Of a DNA stretch of 64,000 nt, positions 45,400-55,179 are shown piece by piece. Source of the DNA: Joostella atrarenae (GTDB lineage: Bacteria > Bacteroidota > Bacteroidia > Flavobacteriales > Flavobacteriaceae); the NCBI RefSeq assembly GCF_021764745.1, contig NZ_JAETXX010000002.1:1-64000 (forward strand), read 5' to 3'. The first letter of the stretch is position 1. Every line of letters begins with the position of its first letter. Position numbers and translations under genes: made by a program. Under the pieces are notes generated by a model. It had not been told where the DNA came from. It saw only the letters and a program-made list of their open reading frames with translations, and did not search any database.

Positions 45400-47181
45400 A
45401 TGAATATTGGATCATTTAAACATATATACTTTTCTACATTATTAAACATCTTCCTTTTATTAATCATTACAACGGCTCATGCTCAGAAGGAAAATGCCAA
45501 TCAAGCTAAAGACTCTATTAGAGAGCTTCCTGAAAAGGAAAGCGTTCTACCTGAAAGTAAAGTTTATAAAGACAATCCTATAGGAGATTATAATGAGGCG
45601 TATTATAAGGTAAGTAGGTTGAATAATGTAATGGGGCTTCCTCCAAATAAATATAATTTACAGACGCCTCAAGCTACTTTGGAGCATTTTATTGTTCATT
45701 GTCGTAATCAGGATTACAAAGCGGCAGCTTATGCATTAAATCTCAATTTATTGCCAGATAATATTGATGAAAAAGCGATCCAAGAACTAGCACAGAAATT
45801 ATATATCGTATTAGATTCTCGGGTTAAAATTGATTGGGATGGATTATCAGATCGTCCAGATGGACAATCGGACATTCAGACAACCACAAATCAGGCTATT
45901 GCTGGGAATCCACGTCGGAGTGTAGTTTTTGGTGCTGTAGATCTAGGAGAAAGGGATATTGTATTAAGATTGCAACGTGTTAAATATAAAGAGTATGGTG
46001 CTTTTTGGTTGGTGTCATCTAATACAGTAGAAAATATTGAAGATTTATATACAGAATATGGTCCAAGAAAATTAGATCGTATGATGCCAAGTTGGGCAAG
46101 GTTTAAACTTTTTAATGCTCCGATATGGAAATTAGTGGGGACATTTATATTGATGGGAATATCCTTTTTAGTTGGATGGATATTTTATAAGCTTTTAAAG
46201 TTTATTTTCAAACGTTTTAAAAAAATATGGCTAACTACCATAGCATCAAAATTGGCAAAGCCAGGCGCGATAGCTTTTGGTGTATTATTTTTTTATATCA
46301 CTTTGAATGAGTTGATATCGTTTGCAGGGCCTTTTGCAAGCAATATTTATACGTTATTATTGATATTAGTGGTAGGTTCTATAACTTGGTTTATCATGAA
46401 GTTTATAGATTCTTTTATGATTTATGTTGCTGAAAACCAAATAGCAGATGTTTCTATGGAAGAAAATTCTGAGGCAAGACAATCGTTAACTTATATTTCA
46501 GTAGCTAGAAGAATCATAACATTTCTGGTAACAATAATTGGAATTTCAATTGTGCTATCTCAATTTCGTTCCTTAGAAAAATTAGGAATATCTCTGCTTG
46601 CTTCAGCAGGGGTTGTTACTGTAATTTTGGGTGTAGCTGCACAAAGTACGCTTGGTAATATTATTGCAGGGATACAGATAGCTATAACTAAACCAGCAAA
46701 GATTGGAGATACTGTTATAATTAATGATAATTGGGGTTATGTTGAAGATATTAGGTTTACATATATGGTTGTTAGAACATGGGATTTACGTCGCTTAGTG
46801 GTGCCATTAAAGGATATTATTTCAAAGACTTTTGAGAATTGGTCTATGACAAGCGCCAATCAAATCCGACCTATTACTTTATATGCTGATTACCATGTTG
46901 ATGTAGATAAGATTAGAGAGAAATTCAAGGAATTTTTAGAATCTTCCGATAAGTGGGATAGAGAGACTTCACCAAGTGTTCAAGTAGTAGAAGTAACAGA
47001 CAAAGCTATAAAAATTAGAGCGCTATGTAGTGGTAAAGATGCTACAACGTCATGGGATCTACACTGTGAGCTTAGAGAAAAATTGGTTAAATATATAAGT
47101 TCCTTAGAAAAAGGAAATTACCTTTCCAGATCACGTTTATTGGTGGACACAAAATGGGATCAAAACCAAAATAATCTCTAA
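45400..47181 (+). CDS. Mechanosensitive channel, MscS family, with extra N-terminal domain
   Basis: 593 residues. Signal peptide ending Ala-His-Ala-Gln (about residue 29), then a periplasmic region (about 30-235). Five predicted membrane helices follow (about 240-262, 287-305, 313-333, 365-385, 394-415), the last glycine/alanine-rich one being the pore helix. Next comes the MscS beta domain with LGVAAQSTLGNIIAGIQIA (in part), KIGDTVIINDNWGYVEDI and RRLVVPL. It should open under membrane tension to release solutes. It sits after the capB-like terminator, so it is a separate unit. Confidence 0.9.
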   Translation: MNIGSFKHIYFSTLLNIFLLLIITTAHAQKENANQAKDSIRELPEKESVLPESKVYKDNPIGDYNEAYYKVSRLNNVMGLPPNKYNLQTPQATLEHFIVHCRNQDYKAAAYALNLNLLPDNIDEKAIQELAQKLYIVLDSRVKIDWDGLSDRPDGQSDIQTTTNQAIAGNPRRSVVFGAVDLGERDIVLRLQRVKYKEYGAFWLVSSNTVENIEDLYTEYGPRKLDRMMPSWARFKLFNAPIWKLVGTFILMGISFLVGWIFYKLLKFIFKRFKKIWLTTIASKLAKPGAIAFGVLFFYITLNELISFAGPFASNIYTLLLILVVGSITWFIMKFIDSFMIYVAENQIADVSMEENSEARQSLTYISVARRIITFLVTIIGISIVLSQFRSLEKLGISLLASAGVVTVILGVAAQSTLGNIIAGIQIAITKPAKIGDTVIINDNWGYVEDIRFTYMVVRTWDLRRLVVPLKDIISKTFENWSMTSANQIRPITLYADYHVDVDKIREKFKEFLESSDKWDRETSPSVQVVEVTDKAIKIRALCSGKDATTSWDLHCELREKLVKYISSLEKGNYLSRSRLLVDTKWDQNQNNL

Positions 47182-47200
47182 GCTGAGTTCTAAGATTACT

Positions 47201-48319
47201 TTATAACTTCTTTGTATAAGTACGCCATTTCTTTATTAATTTAGGATCATAATCCTTCCAAAGAGCTTGTACTTGATTATTAGTTTCTAACTCAGGATTT
47301 GTTTCTACGATTTTTATTCCTCGGTTAACAAAGACTTCGTTTACTTTATAAAAAATAATAGCGGTTAGCCCTTTTCTCATATATTCTGGATCAATACCAA
47401 TAAGAAGCATGGTCGCTTTATCATTTTTCTTCTGAGCCTTTAAGAGATGATAAAAACCAAAAGGGAAAAGTTTGCCATTTGCTTTTTGTAAAGCTTCAGC
47501 AAAAGAAGGCATTATAACAGAAAAACCAACAAGTTTGTTGTTTTCATCAGCAATAAGATTAACATAATCAGGATCCAAGAACTTTAAATATTTGTTCTTG
47601 TAATGTTCAATTTGATAAGGCTTTATAGGAACAAAAGATTCTAAATCCTTATGAGATCTATTCATTAAATCAAAAATATCCTGCGCATATGGAAGTAGAG
47701 ACTTAGTAGTAGGAAGGTCTATAAGTTTTAGATTATATTTCTTCATTATGAGGTTTGAAAATTTTTCCAATCGCTCATAAACTTCTGTTGGAGCTTCTAT
47801 TTCAAACTCTTTCCAATCCACCTCCTTAGAAAACCCTACGTGCTCCATAAGGTTCGGATAGTATGAATAATTATAATTTGTGGTCATACTTCCAATCCTG
47901 TCAAAGCCTTCAATCATCATTCCGGCTTTATCCATGTTAGAAAATCCCGCTGGACCCTCTATGTATTCAAGATCGTTCTGTTTTCCTATTTCAGCAACTT
48001 TATTAAAAAGCGCTTCTGCAACATTTGGGTCTTCGATACTATCAAACCATCCAAAACGAAGCTTTTTCTTTCCTAGGTTATTAACCTCATTCCAATTAAT
48101 AATAGCACATACACGTCCAACAATTTGTTTGTCTTTATAGGCTAAGAAAAACCATGCTTTAGCATCTTTAAAAGCTGGATTTTTCTCTCTGTCAAAATTA
48201 TTGATTTCTTCATTAATAATTGGTGGAACCCAATTCTTGGACTTTTTATAAAGAGAGAAAGGGAATTTTACAAATTGTTGTAATTCCTTTTTAGTATTTA
48301 TTTCTTTAACGTGAATCAT
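47201..48319 (-). CDS. GNAT-like N-acyltransferase family protein
   Basis: 372 residues with a GNAT-type core split across the protein. Parts recognised: an N-terminal region (KNWVPPIINEEINNFDREKNPAF), a strand-rich middle with RVCAIINWN, and a C-terminal LIADENNKLVGFSVIMPS, LIGIDPEYMRKGLTAIIFYKVNEVF containing the acetyl/acyl-CoA pyrophosphate-type R-K-G-L turn. No metal or membrane segment. Proteins of this kind are often called N-acetyltransferases. Being close to the capnine-type locus, it could transfer a fatty acyl chain to the capnine amine; bacterial ceramide synthase is also GNAT-related. That is inference. It is the second gene of a pair, 3 nt after the outer-membrane protein gene. 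Confidence 0.65.
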   Translation of the reverse strand: MIHVKEINTKKELQQFVKFPFSLYKKSKNWVPPIINEEINNFDREKNPAFKDAKAWFFLAYKDKQIVGRVCAIINWNEVNNLGKKKLRFGWFDSIEDPNVAEALFNKVAEIGKQNDLEYIEGPAGFSNMDKAGMMIEGFDRIGSMTTNYNYSYYPNLMEHVGFSKEVDWKEFEIEAPTEVYERLEKFSNLIMKKYNLKLIDLPTTKSLLPYAQDIFDLMNRSHKDLESFVPIKPYQIEHYKNKYLKFLDPDYVNLIADENNKLVGFSVIMPSFAEALQKANGKLFPFGFYHLLKAQKKNDKATMLLIGIDPEYMRKGLTAIIFYKVNEVFVNRGIKIVETNPELETNNQVQALWKDYDPKLIKKWRTYTKKL

Positions 48320-48322
48320 ATA

Positions 48323-49300
48323 TTATTCGTTAGTATCGATCTCCTCAAAAGGATTTTTATTTTTTCTATTTTTCTTAGCTTCTTTGATAAACTCTTTGTC
48401 TTCATCAGAAAGGTTATCAATGTTTTTAGGTTTGTCTTTATGGTTATCTAAACGATAAGAAAGACCTATAGATCCGAAGAATCGGGAAGGAGTATCTTTT
48501 ATATTTATTCCTAAAGAAGCATCTACCTGAAGATTTTTTTCAAATAAACGGGCAGCACCTGCTCTAAAAATACCATCTCCGTATGCGTCGCTTTTGTAAC
48601 CTTGGTGTTCTACAAATATAGAATATCTTGGATCTGGAAGTGCATGTGTAAGTGTAATTACATAATTAAAAAGTGGATCGTCAGAAGTAAACTTATCATA
48701 AACAAAATTCATAACCAACACCCAATTTGCTGTAAAATGATTCTGAGTAGCAATCATTACTTTTGGGCTTACTTGAGGATCATTAGGGTAAAAAGCATTA
48801 TCTCCAAAGTTGAAGTTAGCTCCAGCGTATACAGCAACAGCAGGAATTAAATCACGCCATTGCACATGGTTGTTAGCTTTCCAGCTGTAAAGATTAGGCT
48901 TGTTATTTTCTGGGTTTTTATATGGATCATAGACTAAGTATTTTACTCCGATAGTGTTTTGTGTGAAATTACTTCGTGTGTAATCTACGCTGGGAGAAAC
49001 TGATAAATCAGTTAAATTTTCTTTTATAAAAGTACCATCTAAAATAACCTCTAATTGCTCAAACAAAAAACCATAACGAATAGCGTAATCGACCCCATAA
49101 CGATTGGCTTCGGTTTCTAAAAGAGAATGGTCTTGACGTTCGTAATAGAAACCAGCTTCTCCTTGGAGAACATTCTTTCCAACAGCAAAAGCACTGTAGG
49201 AAGCACCTGGGCGGTTAGAATTAATTACTTCGGTATATTGGGCGTAGGATAAATTGGTAATAAAGAATAAAAAGACAACAATAAAGTATAATCTGTTCAT
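48323..49300 (-). CDS. Outer-membrane beta-barrel protein (Phenol_MetA_deg-like)
   Basis: About 325 residues from the ATG at 49300 (codon 43 of a longer open frame). I chose this start because it gives a proper signal peptide, MNRLYFIVVFLFFITNLSYAQ in two pieces, ending Tyr-Ala-Gln. Mature part has alternating polar and aromatic strands (VLQGEAGFYYERQ, YAIRYGFLFEQLEVILDG, NHFTANWVLVMNFVYD, RYSIFVEHQGY), fitting the transporter-like MetA-pathway barrel family. A charged tail (EDKEFIKEAKKNRKNKNPFEE) follows the last strand. It is coupled to the GNAT-like gene. Confidence 0.78.
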   Translation of the reverse strand: MNRLYFIVVFLFFITNLSYAQYTEVINSNRPGASYSAFAVGKNVLQGEAGFYYERQDHSLLETEANRYGVDYAIRYGFLFEQLEVILDGTFIKENLTDLSVSPSVDYTRSNFTQNTIGVKYLVYDPYKNPENNKPNLYSWKANNHVQWRDLIPAVAVYAGANFNFGDNAFYPNDPQVSPKVMIATQNHFTANWVLVMNFVYDKFTSDDPLFNYVITLTHALPDPRYSIFVEHQGYKSDAYGDGIFRAGAARLFEKNLQVDASLGINIKDTPSRFFGSIGLSYRLDNHKDKPKNIDNLSDEDKEFIKEAKKNRKNKNPFEEIDTNE

Positions 49301-49504
49301 GTCAAAATTTGGTTTAATTCTTATTTTTTGATAAAAATAATTAACAGCGAATTTACTATTAATGATAATTAAAGGGGGTGTAAATATCGTGAAAATATCT
49401 CTTTTTATATAGCTATTATATTCCATATACTTTACTAAACTCTTTTTTTAGTGATTTTATTATTTTTTTAAGGAATTATATCCTGTTTTATGGTCAATCT
49501 ATTG

Positions 49505-49512
49505 TATTTTTG
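49505..49512 (+). promoter_or_regulatory. -7 element upstream of the DUF4834 gene
   Basis: TATTTTTG, matching TAnnTTTG. Transcription would start at about 49518. This would exclude the TTG at 49510 as a start codon and supports the ATG at 49537. Confidence 0.5.
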
Positions 49513-49536
49513 AAAGTATTTTCAAAGAGGAATTCA

Positions 49537-49806
49537 ATGCAATTATTAAGAACAATTTTAATTATACTTCTTGTTTGGTACGGTTTCAAAATACTATCAC
49601 GTTTGTTTGGACCTTACTTAATAAAATACGCATCTAAGAAGATGGAAAAGAAGTTTAGTCAACAATTTGGGCAACAACAAAATCAGAATCGTCAGCAGAC
49701 AAACTACAAAGAGGGAGAAACGGTAATCGATAAGAAACCTCAGAATTCAAATACAAATTCTTCAGGAAAAGTTGGAGAATACATAGAATTTGAAGAAATT
49801 GACTAA
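49537..49806 (+). CDS. DUF4834 family small membrane protein
   Basis: 89 residues from the ATG at 49537 (an in-frame TTG at 49510 overlaps the promoter). One N-terminal membrane helix (LLRTILIILLVWYGFKIL), then a basic segment and a low-complexity Gln/Asn tract (QQFGQQQNQNRQQTNY), ending in an acidic VGEYIEFEEID tail. This is the layout of DUF4834, a flavobacterial family of unknown role. It lies 15 nt ahead of the YfhO gene, presumably in the same transcript. Confidence 0.8.
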   Translation: MQLLRTILIILLVWYGFKILSRLFGPYLIKYASKKMEKKFSQQFGQQQNQNRQQTNYKEGETVIDKKPQNSNTNSSGKVGEYIEFEEID

Positions 49807-49821
49807 TTAAACATTATTTTA

Positions 49822-52275
49822 ATGACCAACCAATTAAAAAAGATACTGCCACATTTTGTGGTATTTTTAGTTTTTATACTCATCTCCTTAATATATTTTT
49901 CTCCTGTTTTACAGGGTAAGAAGATCTTCCAAAGTGATATTGTTCAATATATCGGGATGTCTAAAGAACGTAATGACTTTAAAGATAAAACTGGAGAAGA
50001 GTCATATTGGACAAATAGTGCATTTGCAGGGATGCCAACCTATCAATTAGGAGCTAATTACCCTCATAATTATATTAAAAAGCTTGATAAAACAATTCGC
50101 TTTTTACCAAGACCAGCAGATTATTTATTCTTATACTTTATAGGCTTTTACATACTTTTATTAGTGCTAAAGGTAGATTGGAAATTAGCTGGAATAGGAG
50201 CCTTAGCTTTTGGTTTTTCTACCTATTTAATAATAATTTTAGGTGTTGGTCATAATGCTAAAGCACATGCAATAGGTTATTTCCCTTTCGTATTAGCTGG
50301 AATTTTGTTGGCTTTTAGAAAGAAGTATATAGTTGGTTTTTTATTGACTGCTTTTGCAATGGCTTTAGAGATAAATGCCAATCACTTTCAGATGACTTAC
50401 TATCTATTTTTATTAGTGTTGGTATTGGGAGTGGTCTATTTAATTGATGCATTTAAGAAGAAAGAATTGCCTCATTTTTTTAAAACTATTGGAATTCTTT
50501 CTGTAGCCGTTATTATTTCTATCGCTACAAATGCTACCAATTTAATGGCTACACAAGAGTATGCGAAGTGGAGTACAAGAGGGCAAAGTGAGTTAACTAT
50601 AAATCCAGATGGATCTCCTAAAGAGCAGACAGGCGGTTTAGATAAAGAATATATTACAAGTTATAGTTATGGACTTTTTGAGTCTTTAAATCTTTTCGTG
50701 CCACGGCTTTTAGGTGGAGGAAATGATGAAAATTTAGACAAAGATTCTAATAGTTATAAGTATTTAGTAGGGCAGGGAGTACCGCCAGCTCAAGCACAAG
50801 ACTTTGTTAAAAATCAAGCAGCTAGAATGATGTACTGGGGAGACCAACCAGGAACTTCAGGACCTGCTTATGTTGGAGCTGTAGTTATATTCTTATTTTT
50901 AATAAGTTTATTTTTACTGAAAGCAAAGCTTAAATGGTGGCTTGTTGCAGGTTCGATAGTATCTTTAATGTTGTCGTGGGGACATAATTTCAATTTCCTC
51001 ACTAATTTAATGATTGATTATTTCCCGTTATACAATAAATTTAGAGCTATTACCTCGATACAAGTGATTTTAGAACTTTGTATTCCTGTGTTGGCAGTAC
51101 TTAGTTTAAAGGCTCTATTTGATAAAGATGTAGAGAATTCTCAGAAATTAAATGCCTTAAAGTGGTCTTCTATTATTGCTGGAGGAACAGTGATTTTATT
51201 ATTTCTATTGAAAGGAACTTTTGATTTCGCTCATGCAAATGATGCATATTACCGCCAACAGTTTGATCAAATGGGAATGAATCAGTTGATGAGTAATATA
51301 AAGAAAGATAGAATGTCTTTATATACCTCAGACCTTTTGAGAACTTTTATTTTAGTAGTTATTAGCGCTGGAGTTATTTGGATGTTTATCAAGCAAAAAT
51401 TAAAGGCTAATTACGCAATAATAGCTTTTGGTTTACTTTTTATAATTGATTTAGTAGGGATAGATAGACAATATGTAAATGATGATAATTTTGTTTCTGC
51501 TAGAGTTTTAGATAAGCCTTTCCAAGAATCTGCGATAGATAAGCAGATTTTAGAAGATACAGGATATTATAGAGTTTTCAATTCTCAAGAAAGTATCAAC
51601 GGAGCAAGTACTTCTTTTTATCATAAATCAATTGGAGGATATCACGCAGCAAAACCTAAGCGTTTACAAGATTTATTTGAATATCAAATAGCGAATAATA
51701 ATGTTGGAGTTCTTAATATGCTTAATGTAAAGTATATTATTAGGGCTAATGAAAAAGGAGAAGTATATCCAGCTACCAACCCATATGCAAATGGGCCTGC
51801 TTGGTTTGTAAGTAAATTGATTCCTACAGATAATGCTGATGCTGAAATGAAAGCTTTAGGAGATTTAAATGTAAAAACTGAAGCTGTTTTTAACCAAAGT
51901 AAGTTTTTAGATATTTCTGAAAAAAATTATGAGGTTGATAGTTTGGCGAGTATAGCAATCGTAAATTATAAACCTAACGAGATAAAATATAAATCATCAA
52001 ATTCGAATGATGGTTTAGCTGTTTTTTCTGAAATGTATTATCCTCATGGCTGGAAAGTAACTATAGATGGACAAGAAGTTGATGAATTTAGAGTAAATTA
52101 TGCTTTAAGAGCATTAGCTATTCCTGCTGGAGAACACGAGATAACTTTTAAGTTTGATCCTGAAGTTGTAAAGACTGGAAGTACTATAAGTTTGACTAGT
52201 AATCTGTTATTATTCTTACTACTAATTGGAGGTGTTTTTTATCAGCAAAAAAATAAAAGGGAAAAAGAATCTTAA
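49822..52275 (+). CDS. YfhO-family polytopic membrane protein (GT-C-like)
   Basis: 817 residues. About 12-13 membrane helices in the first 550 residues, beginning at residue 13, with periplasmic loops. The first loop carries FQSDIVQYIGMSKERNDF, resembling the GT-C catalytic loop. The C-terminal third (about 580-790) is a soluble periplasmic domain with YYPHGWKVTIDGQEVD, the YfhO hallmark, and a last membrane helix. YfhO of Bacillus is required for glycosylation of lipoteichoic acid; here the acceptor must differ. Heads a gene group with a glycosyltransferase and a flippase, so it probably decorates a surface glycan or protein. Confidence 0.88.
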   Translation: MTNQLKKILPHFVVFLVFILISLIYFSPVLQGKKIFQSDIVQYIGMSKERNDFKDKTGEESYWTNSAFAGMPTYQLGANYPHNYIKKLDKTIRFLPRPADYLFLYFIGFYILLLVLKVDWKLAGIGALAFGFSTYLIIILGVGHNAKAHAIGYFPFVLAGILLAFRKKYIVGFLLTAFAMALEINANHFQMTYYLFLLVLVLGVVYLIDAFKKKELPHFFKTIGILSVAVIISIATNATNLMATQEYAKWSTRGQSELTINPDGSPKEQTGGLDKEYITSYSYGLFESLNLFVPRLLGGGNDENLDKDSNSYKYLVGQGVPPAQAQDFVKNQAARMMYWGDQPGTSGPAYVGAVVIFLFLISLFLLKAKLKWWLVAGSIVSLMLSWGHNFNFLTNLMIDYFPLYNKFRAITSIQVILELCIPVLAVLSLKALFDKDVENSQKLNALKWSSIIAGGTVILLFLLKGTFDFAHANDAYYRQQFDQMGMNQLMSNIKKDRMSLYTSDLLRTFILVVISAGVIWMFIKQKLKANYAIIAFGLLFIIDLVGIDRQYVNDDNFVSARVLDKPFQESAIDKQILEDTGYYRVFNSQESINGASTSFYHKSIGGYHAAKPKRLQDLFEYQIANNNVGVLNMLNVKYIIRANEKGEVYPATNPYANGPAWFVSKLIPTDNADAEMKALGDLNVKTEAVFNQSKFLDISEKNYEVDSLASIAIVNYKPNEIKYKSSNSNDGLAVFSEMYYPHGWKVTIDGQEVDEFRVNYALRALAIPAGEHEITFKFDPEVVKTGSTISLTSNLLLFLLLIGGVFYQQKNKREKES

Positions 52276-52344
52276 ATATCTTGAAGTTCTTAAAGGGCTT
52301 TAATGTTTTGAAGTTGTAGATTTATTCACTCTTAAATTTTACGG

Positions 52345-53616
52345 ATGAAAAAAATTTTAATCATATGTTACTATTGGCCGCCAGCGGGTGGGCCAGGAGT
52401 GCAACGTTGGTTAAATTTCGTAAAGTATTTACCTGAGTTTGGTGTTGAACCAATAGTTTTTGTGCCTAAAAATCCTGATTACCCTATGGAAGACGCTTCT
52501 TTTCTTTCTAAAGTTCCAAAGGATATTAAAATTATCAAGCAGCCTATTTTTGAACCTTATAAACTGGCCGCTTTTTTATCAAGTAAGAAGGCCAAACAAA
52601 TTAGTAAGGGAATTATAACAACAAAAAAGCAGACATTTTCAGAGAAGTTTTTATTATGGATTCGTGGTAATTTTTTTATTCCTGATGCTCGAATATTCTG
52701 GGTAAAACCTTCTGTTTCCTATCTTAAGGATTATATCAAAAAAGAAAAAATAGAGACTGTTATTACTACAGGTCCGCCGCATAGTGTTCATTTAATAGGA
52801 ATGAATTTAAAGGAGCAGTTAGACTTTAAGTGGATAGCTGATTTTAGAGACCCATGGACTAATATTGGATATCATTCTGAGTTGAAACTTTCCAAAAGAG
52901 CTTCACAAAAGCATAAAGAGTTAGAAGCAAAAGTTTTAAATAGAGCAGATCACGTAGTAACAACTAGTTTTACTACAAAGGAAGAGTTTGAAGCAATAAC
53001 TAAAAAGCCAATAGAGGTAATTACCAATGGATTTGTTACAAATAAAGTAGCTGTTAAATCGTTGGACAATAAGTTTACAATTTCACATATAGGTTCGCTT
53101 TTATCGGGAAGAAATCCAGAGAATTTATGGGGTGTAATAGAAGAGCTCCTTACAGAAAATATAGGCTTCAAAGAAGACTTTAATTTGCAATTAGCAGGTG
53201 TAATAAGTGATGATGTCCTCGCTTCTATAAAAGAGCATGTACCTAGCGAGAATTTAAGCGTTTTAGGATATGTGTCACATAACGATGCTATTAAGTTACA
53301 GCGCTCGGCACAAGTATTATTGCTCATTGAGATAGATGCAAAAAAGACCCGAGGGATAATTCCAGGTAAATTATTTGAATATTTTGCTGCGGAACGTCCT
53401 ATTTTAGCTTTAGGGCCTGAGAAATGGGATGTAGAGCAGTTATTAAACAAAACAAATGCAGGACTTTATTTTAATTATGGGGATAGAGATAAATTAAAAA
53501 CAGCTATACTTTCACTTTATAAAGCATATAAAAATGATAATTTGTATGTAAATTCGGTTGGCATCGATAAATACCACCGTAAATCGCTTACTGAACAACT
53601 AGCGGGTATCATATAA
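52345..53616 (+). CDS. Glycosyltransferase family 4
   Basis: 423 residues. The N-terminus CYYWPPAGGPGVQRWLNFVKYL (in part) has the Gly-Gly-Pro-Gly acceptor loop typical of GT4. The donor domain has ISHIGSLLSGRNPENL (about 245-260), LSVLGYVSHNDAIKLQRSAQVLLLI and the IIPGKLFEYFAAERPILALG site, including the Glu that binds the nucleotide sugar. It transfers a sugar to a lipid-linked or saccharide acceptor at the cytoplasmic face. It precedes the flippase gene by 4 nt. Confidence 0.9.
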   Translation: MKKILIICYYWPPAGGPGVQRWLNFVKYLPEFGVEPIVFVPKNPDYPMEDASFLSKVPKDIKIIKQPIFEPYKLAAFLSSKKAKQISKGIITTKKQTFSEKFLLWIRGNFFIPDARIFWVKPSVSYLKDYIKKEKIETVITTGPPHSVHLIGMNLKEQLDFKWIADFRDPWTNIGYHSELKLSKRASQKHKELEAKVLNRADHVVTTSFTTKEEFEAITKKPIEVITNGFVTNKVAVKSLDNKFTISHIGSLLSGRNPENLWGVIEELLTENIGFKEDFNLQLAGVISDDVLASIKEHVPSENLSVLGYVSHNDAIKLQRSAQVLLLIEIDAKKTRGIIPGKLFEYFAAERPILALGPEKWDVEQLLNKTNAGLYFNYGDRDKLKTAILSLYKAYKNDNLYVNSVGIDKYHRKSLTEQLAGII

Positions 53617-53620
53617 TATC

Positions 53621-55072
53621 ATGGGAATAGTTTTAAATCAGACCGTTAAAAACACATTTGTTACCTACATAGGTTTTGCAATTGGAGCTGTTAGTACCCT
53701 TTTTTTATACACAAATTTTCTTTCTGATAATTATTATGGATTGGTAGCTTATTTACTTTCCGCTGCTAATATCATGATGCCTATTTTAGCTTTTGGAGTC
53801 CAGAATACTCTTATAAAGTTCTATTCGTCGTATACAAATAGTAAAGAGCAAAATGCCTTCACGGGTTTTATGTTTTTATTGCCATTGGTCATTATAATTC
53901 CCGTTGGATTATTAGGAATAGTATCTTATAATTATATAGTGTCTTATCTCACGGAAACTAATAAAATCTTAGAGCCTTATGTGTGGACCATTTTTATATT
54001 GGCTTTTTCAATGGCCTATTTTGAGGTTTTCTTTGCTTGGGCAAAAGTGCATATGAAATCTGTTTATGGTAATTTCTTAAAAGAAGTTTACCATCGAGTA
54101 GTAGTAATGATTTTACTTTTTCTTGTTCATCTTGATGTTCTTAGTATTCCAATGTTTATATATTCTTTAATTGGCGTATACTTCAGTAGAATGATTTTAA
54201 TGTTAATTAGTGCTTTTATAATCAAGAAACCTGCATTTATATTTCGTTTACCTACAAACTATATAAATGTATTAAAATATTCTTTTTTAATAATACTCAC
54301 AGGTTCTATCGCTGCAGTATTACTAGATATAGATAAGGTTATGCTTGGGCAATTTAAAGAAATCGAAAATATAGCATATTATAATGTAGCGGTCTTTATT
54401 GCCATAGTAATAGCTGTTCCGGCTAGAGCGATGCACCAAATTACATATCCGATTACAAGTAAACTTCTAAATACAAGAAATTTTAAGGAGCTCGATGTGC
54501 TTTATAAGAAGAGTTCGATAAATCTATTTATTGTTGGTGGATTTATTTTTTTATTGATAATATTAAATATAAATGAATTGTATAAACTCCTGCCAGAGCA
54601 ATATAGTGGGGGAGTGGTTGTGGTTTTTTTGATATCCCTAGCTAAGCTTTTTGATAATCTAATTGGGAATAATAACGCAATAATATTTAATTCGGATTAT
54701 TATAGAATGGTATTATTTTTTGGAGTGCTCTTAGCGATACTCACAGTTCTTCTTAATGTCATCTTTATTCCTATTTGGGGTATAAATGGAGCAGCATTGG
54801 CTACTTTTTTAGCTTTTACACTTTATAATATCGTTAAACTCTATTTTGTAAAGGCTAAACTTAATTTACAGCCATTTTCGCTGAATACTTTCAAAACTGC
54901 ACTACTGATAACCATTTTATTAGTTAGTTTTTATTTCTGGGATTTCAACTTTTCTCCTATTATAAACATCATCTGTAAGTCTTTATTAGTGAGTTTAATC
55001 TTCGTATTCTCTCTTTATAACCTTAAGCTTTCAGACGATATTAATGCCGTTATAAATAAATATATTAAATAA
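53621..55072 (+). CDS. Polysaccharide flippase (Wzx/MATE-like)
   Basis: 483 residues with about 12-14 membrane helices over the whole length. Features of the polysaccharide biosynthesis protein family: the N-terminal NTFVTYIGFAIGAVSTLFLYTNFLSDNYYGLVAYLL (in parts), the conserved middle LLDIDKVMLGQFKEIENIAYYNVA, and the C-terminal NVIFIPIWGINGAALAT. It would flip an undecaprenyl-linked oligosaccharide across the inner membrane. Together with the GT4 gene 4 nt upstream and YfhO, it forms a surface-glycan unit. A weak hairpin follows at 55075-55103. Confidence 0.9.
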   Translation: MGIVLNQTVKNTFVTYIGFAIGAVSTLFLYTNFLSDNYYGLVAYLLSAANIMMPILAFGVQNTLIKFYSSYTNSKEQNAFTGFMFLLPLVIIIPVGLLGIVSYNYIVSYLTETNKILEPYVWTIFILAFSMAYFEVFFAWAKVHMKSVYGNFLKEVYHRVVVMILLFLVHLDVLSIPMFIYSLIGVYFSRMILMLISAFIIKKPAFIFRLPTNYINVLKYSFLIILTGSIAAVLLDIDKVMLGQFKEIENIAYYNVAVFIAIVIAVPARAMHQITYPITSKLLNTRNFKELDVLYKKSSINLFIVGGFIFLLIILNINELYKLLPEQYSGGVVVVFLISLAKLFDNLIGNNNAIIFNSDYYRMVLFFGVLLAILTVLLNVIFIPIWGINGAALATFLAFTLYNIVKLYFVKAKLNLQPFSLNTFKTALLITILLVSFYFWDFNFSPIINIICKSLLVSLIFVFSLYNLKLSDDINAVINKYIK

Positions 55073-55074
55073 AA

Positions 55075-55103
55075 AATCCGCTAGCTATTGCATGCGGATT
55101 CTT
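55075..55103 (+). terminator. Probable terminator of the flippase gene
   Basis: AATCCGC (55075-55081) pairs with GCGGATT (55094-55100) across a 12-nt loop. The T-run is poor, so confidence is moderate. Confidence 0.5.
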
Positions 55104-55179
55104 GTTATTAACGAACTATTAAATTCCACTAAGTGGGTTAATGCTGTGTTGTAACATTAAATTGTAACAACTTATTTTA

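Noticed and set aside
49510-49536. TTG start for the DUF4834 gene
   Set aside because: The TTG is inside a good -7 element (TATTTTTG); the ATG at 49537 fits better.
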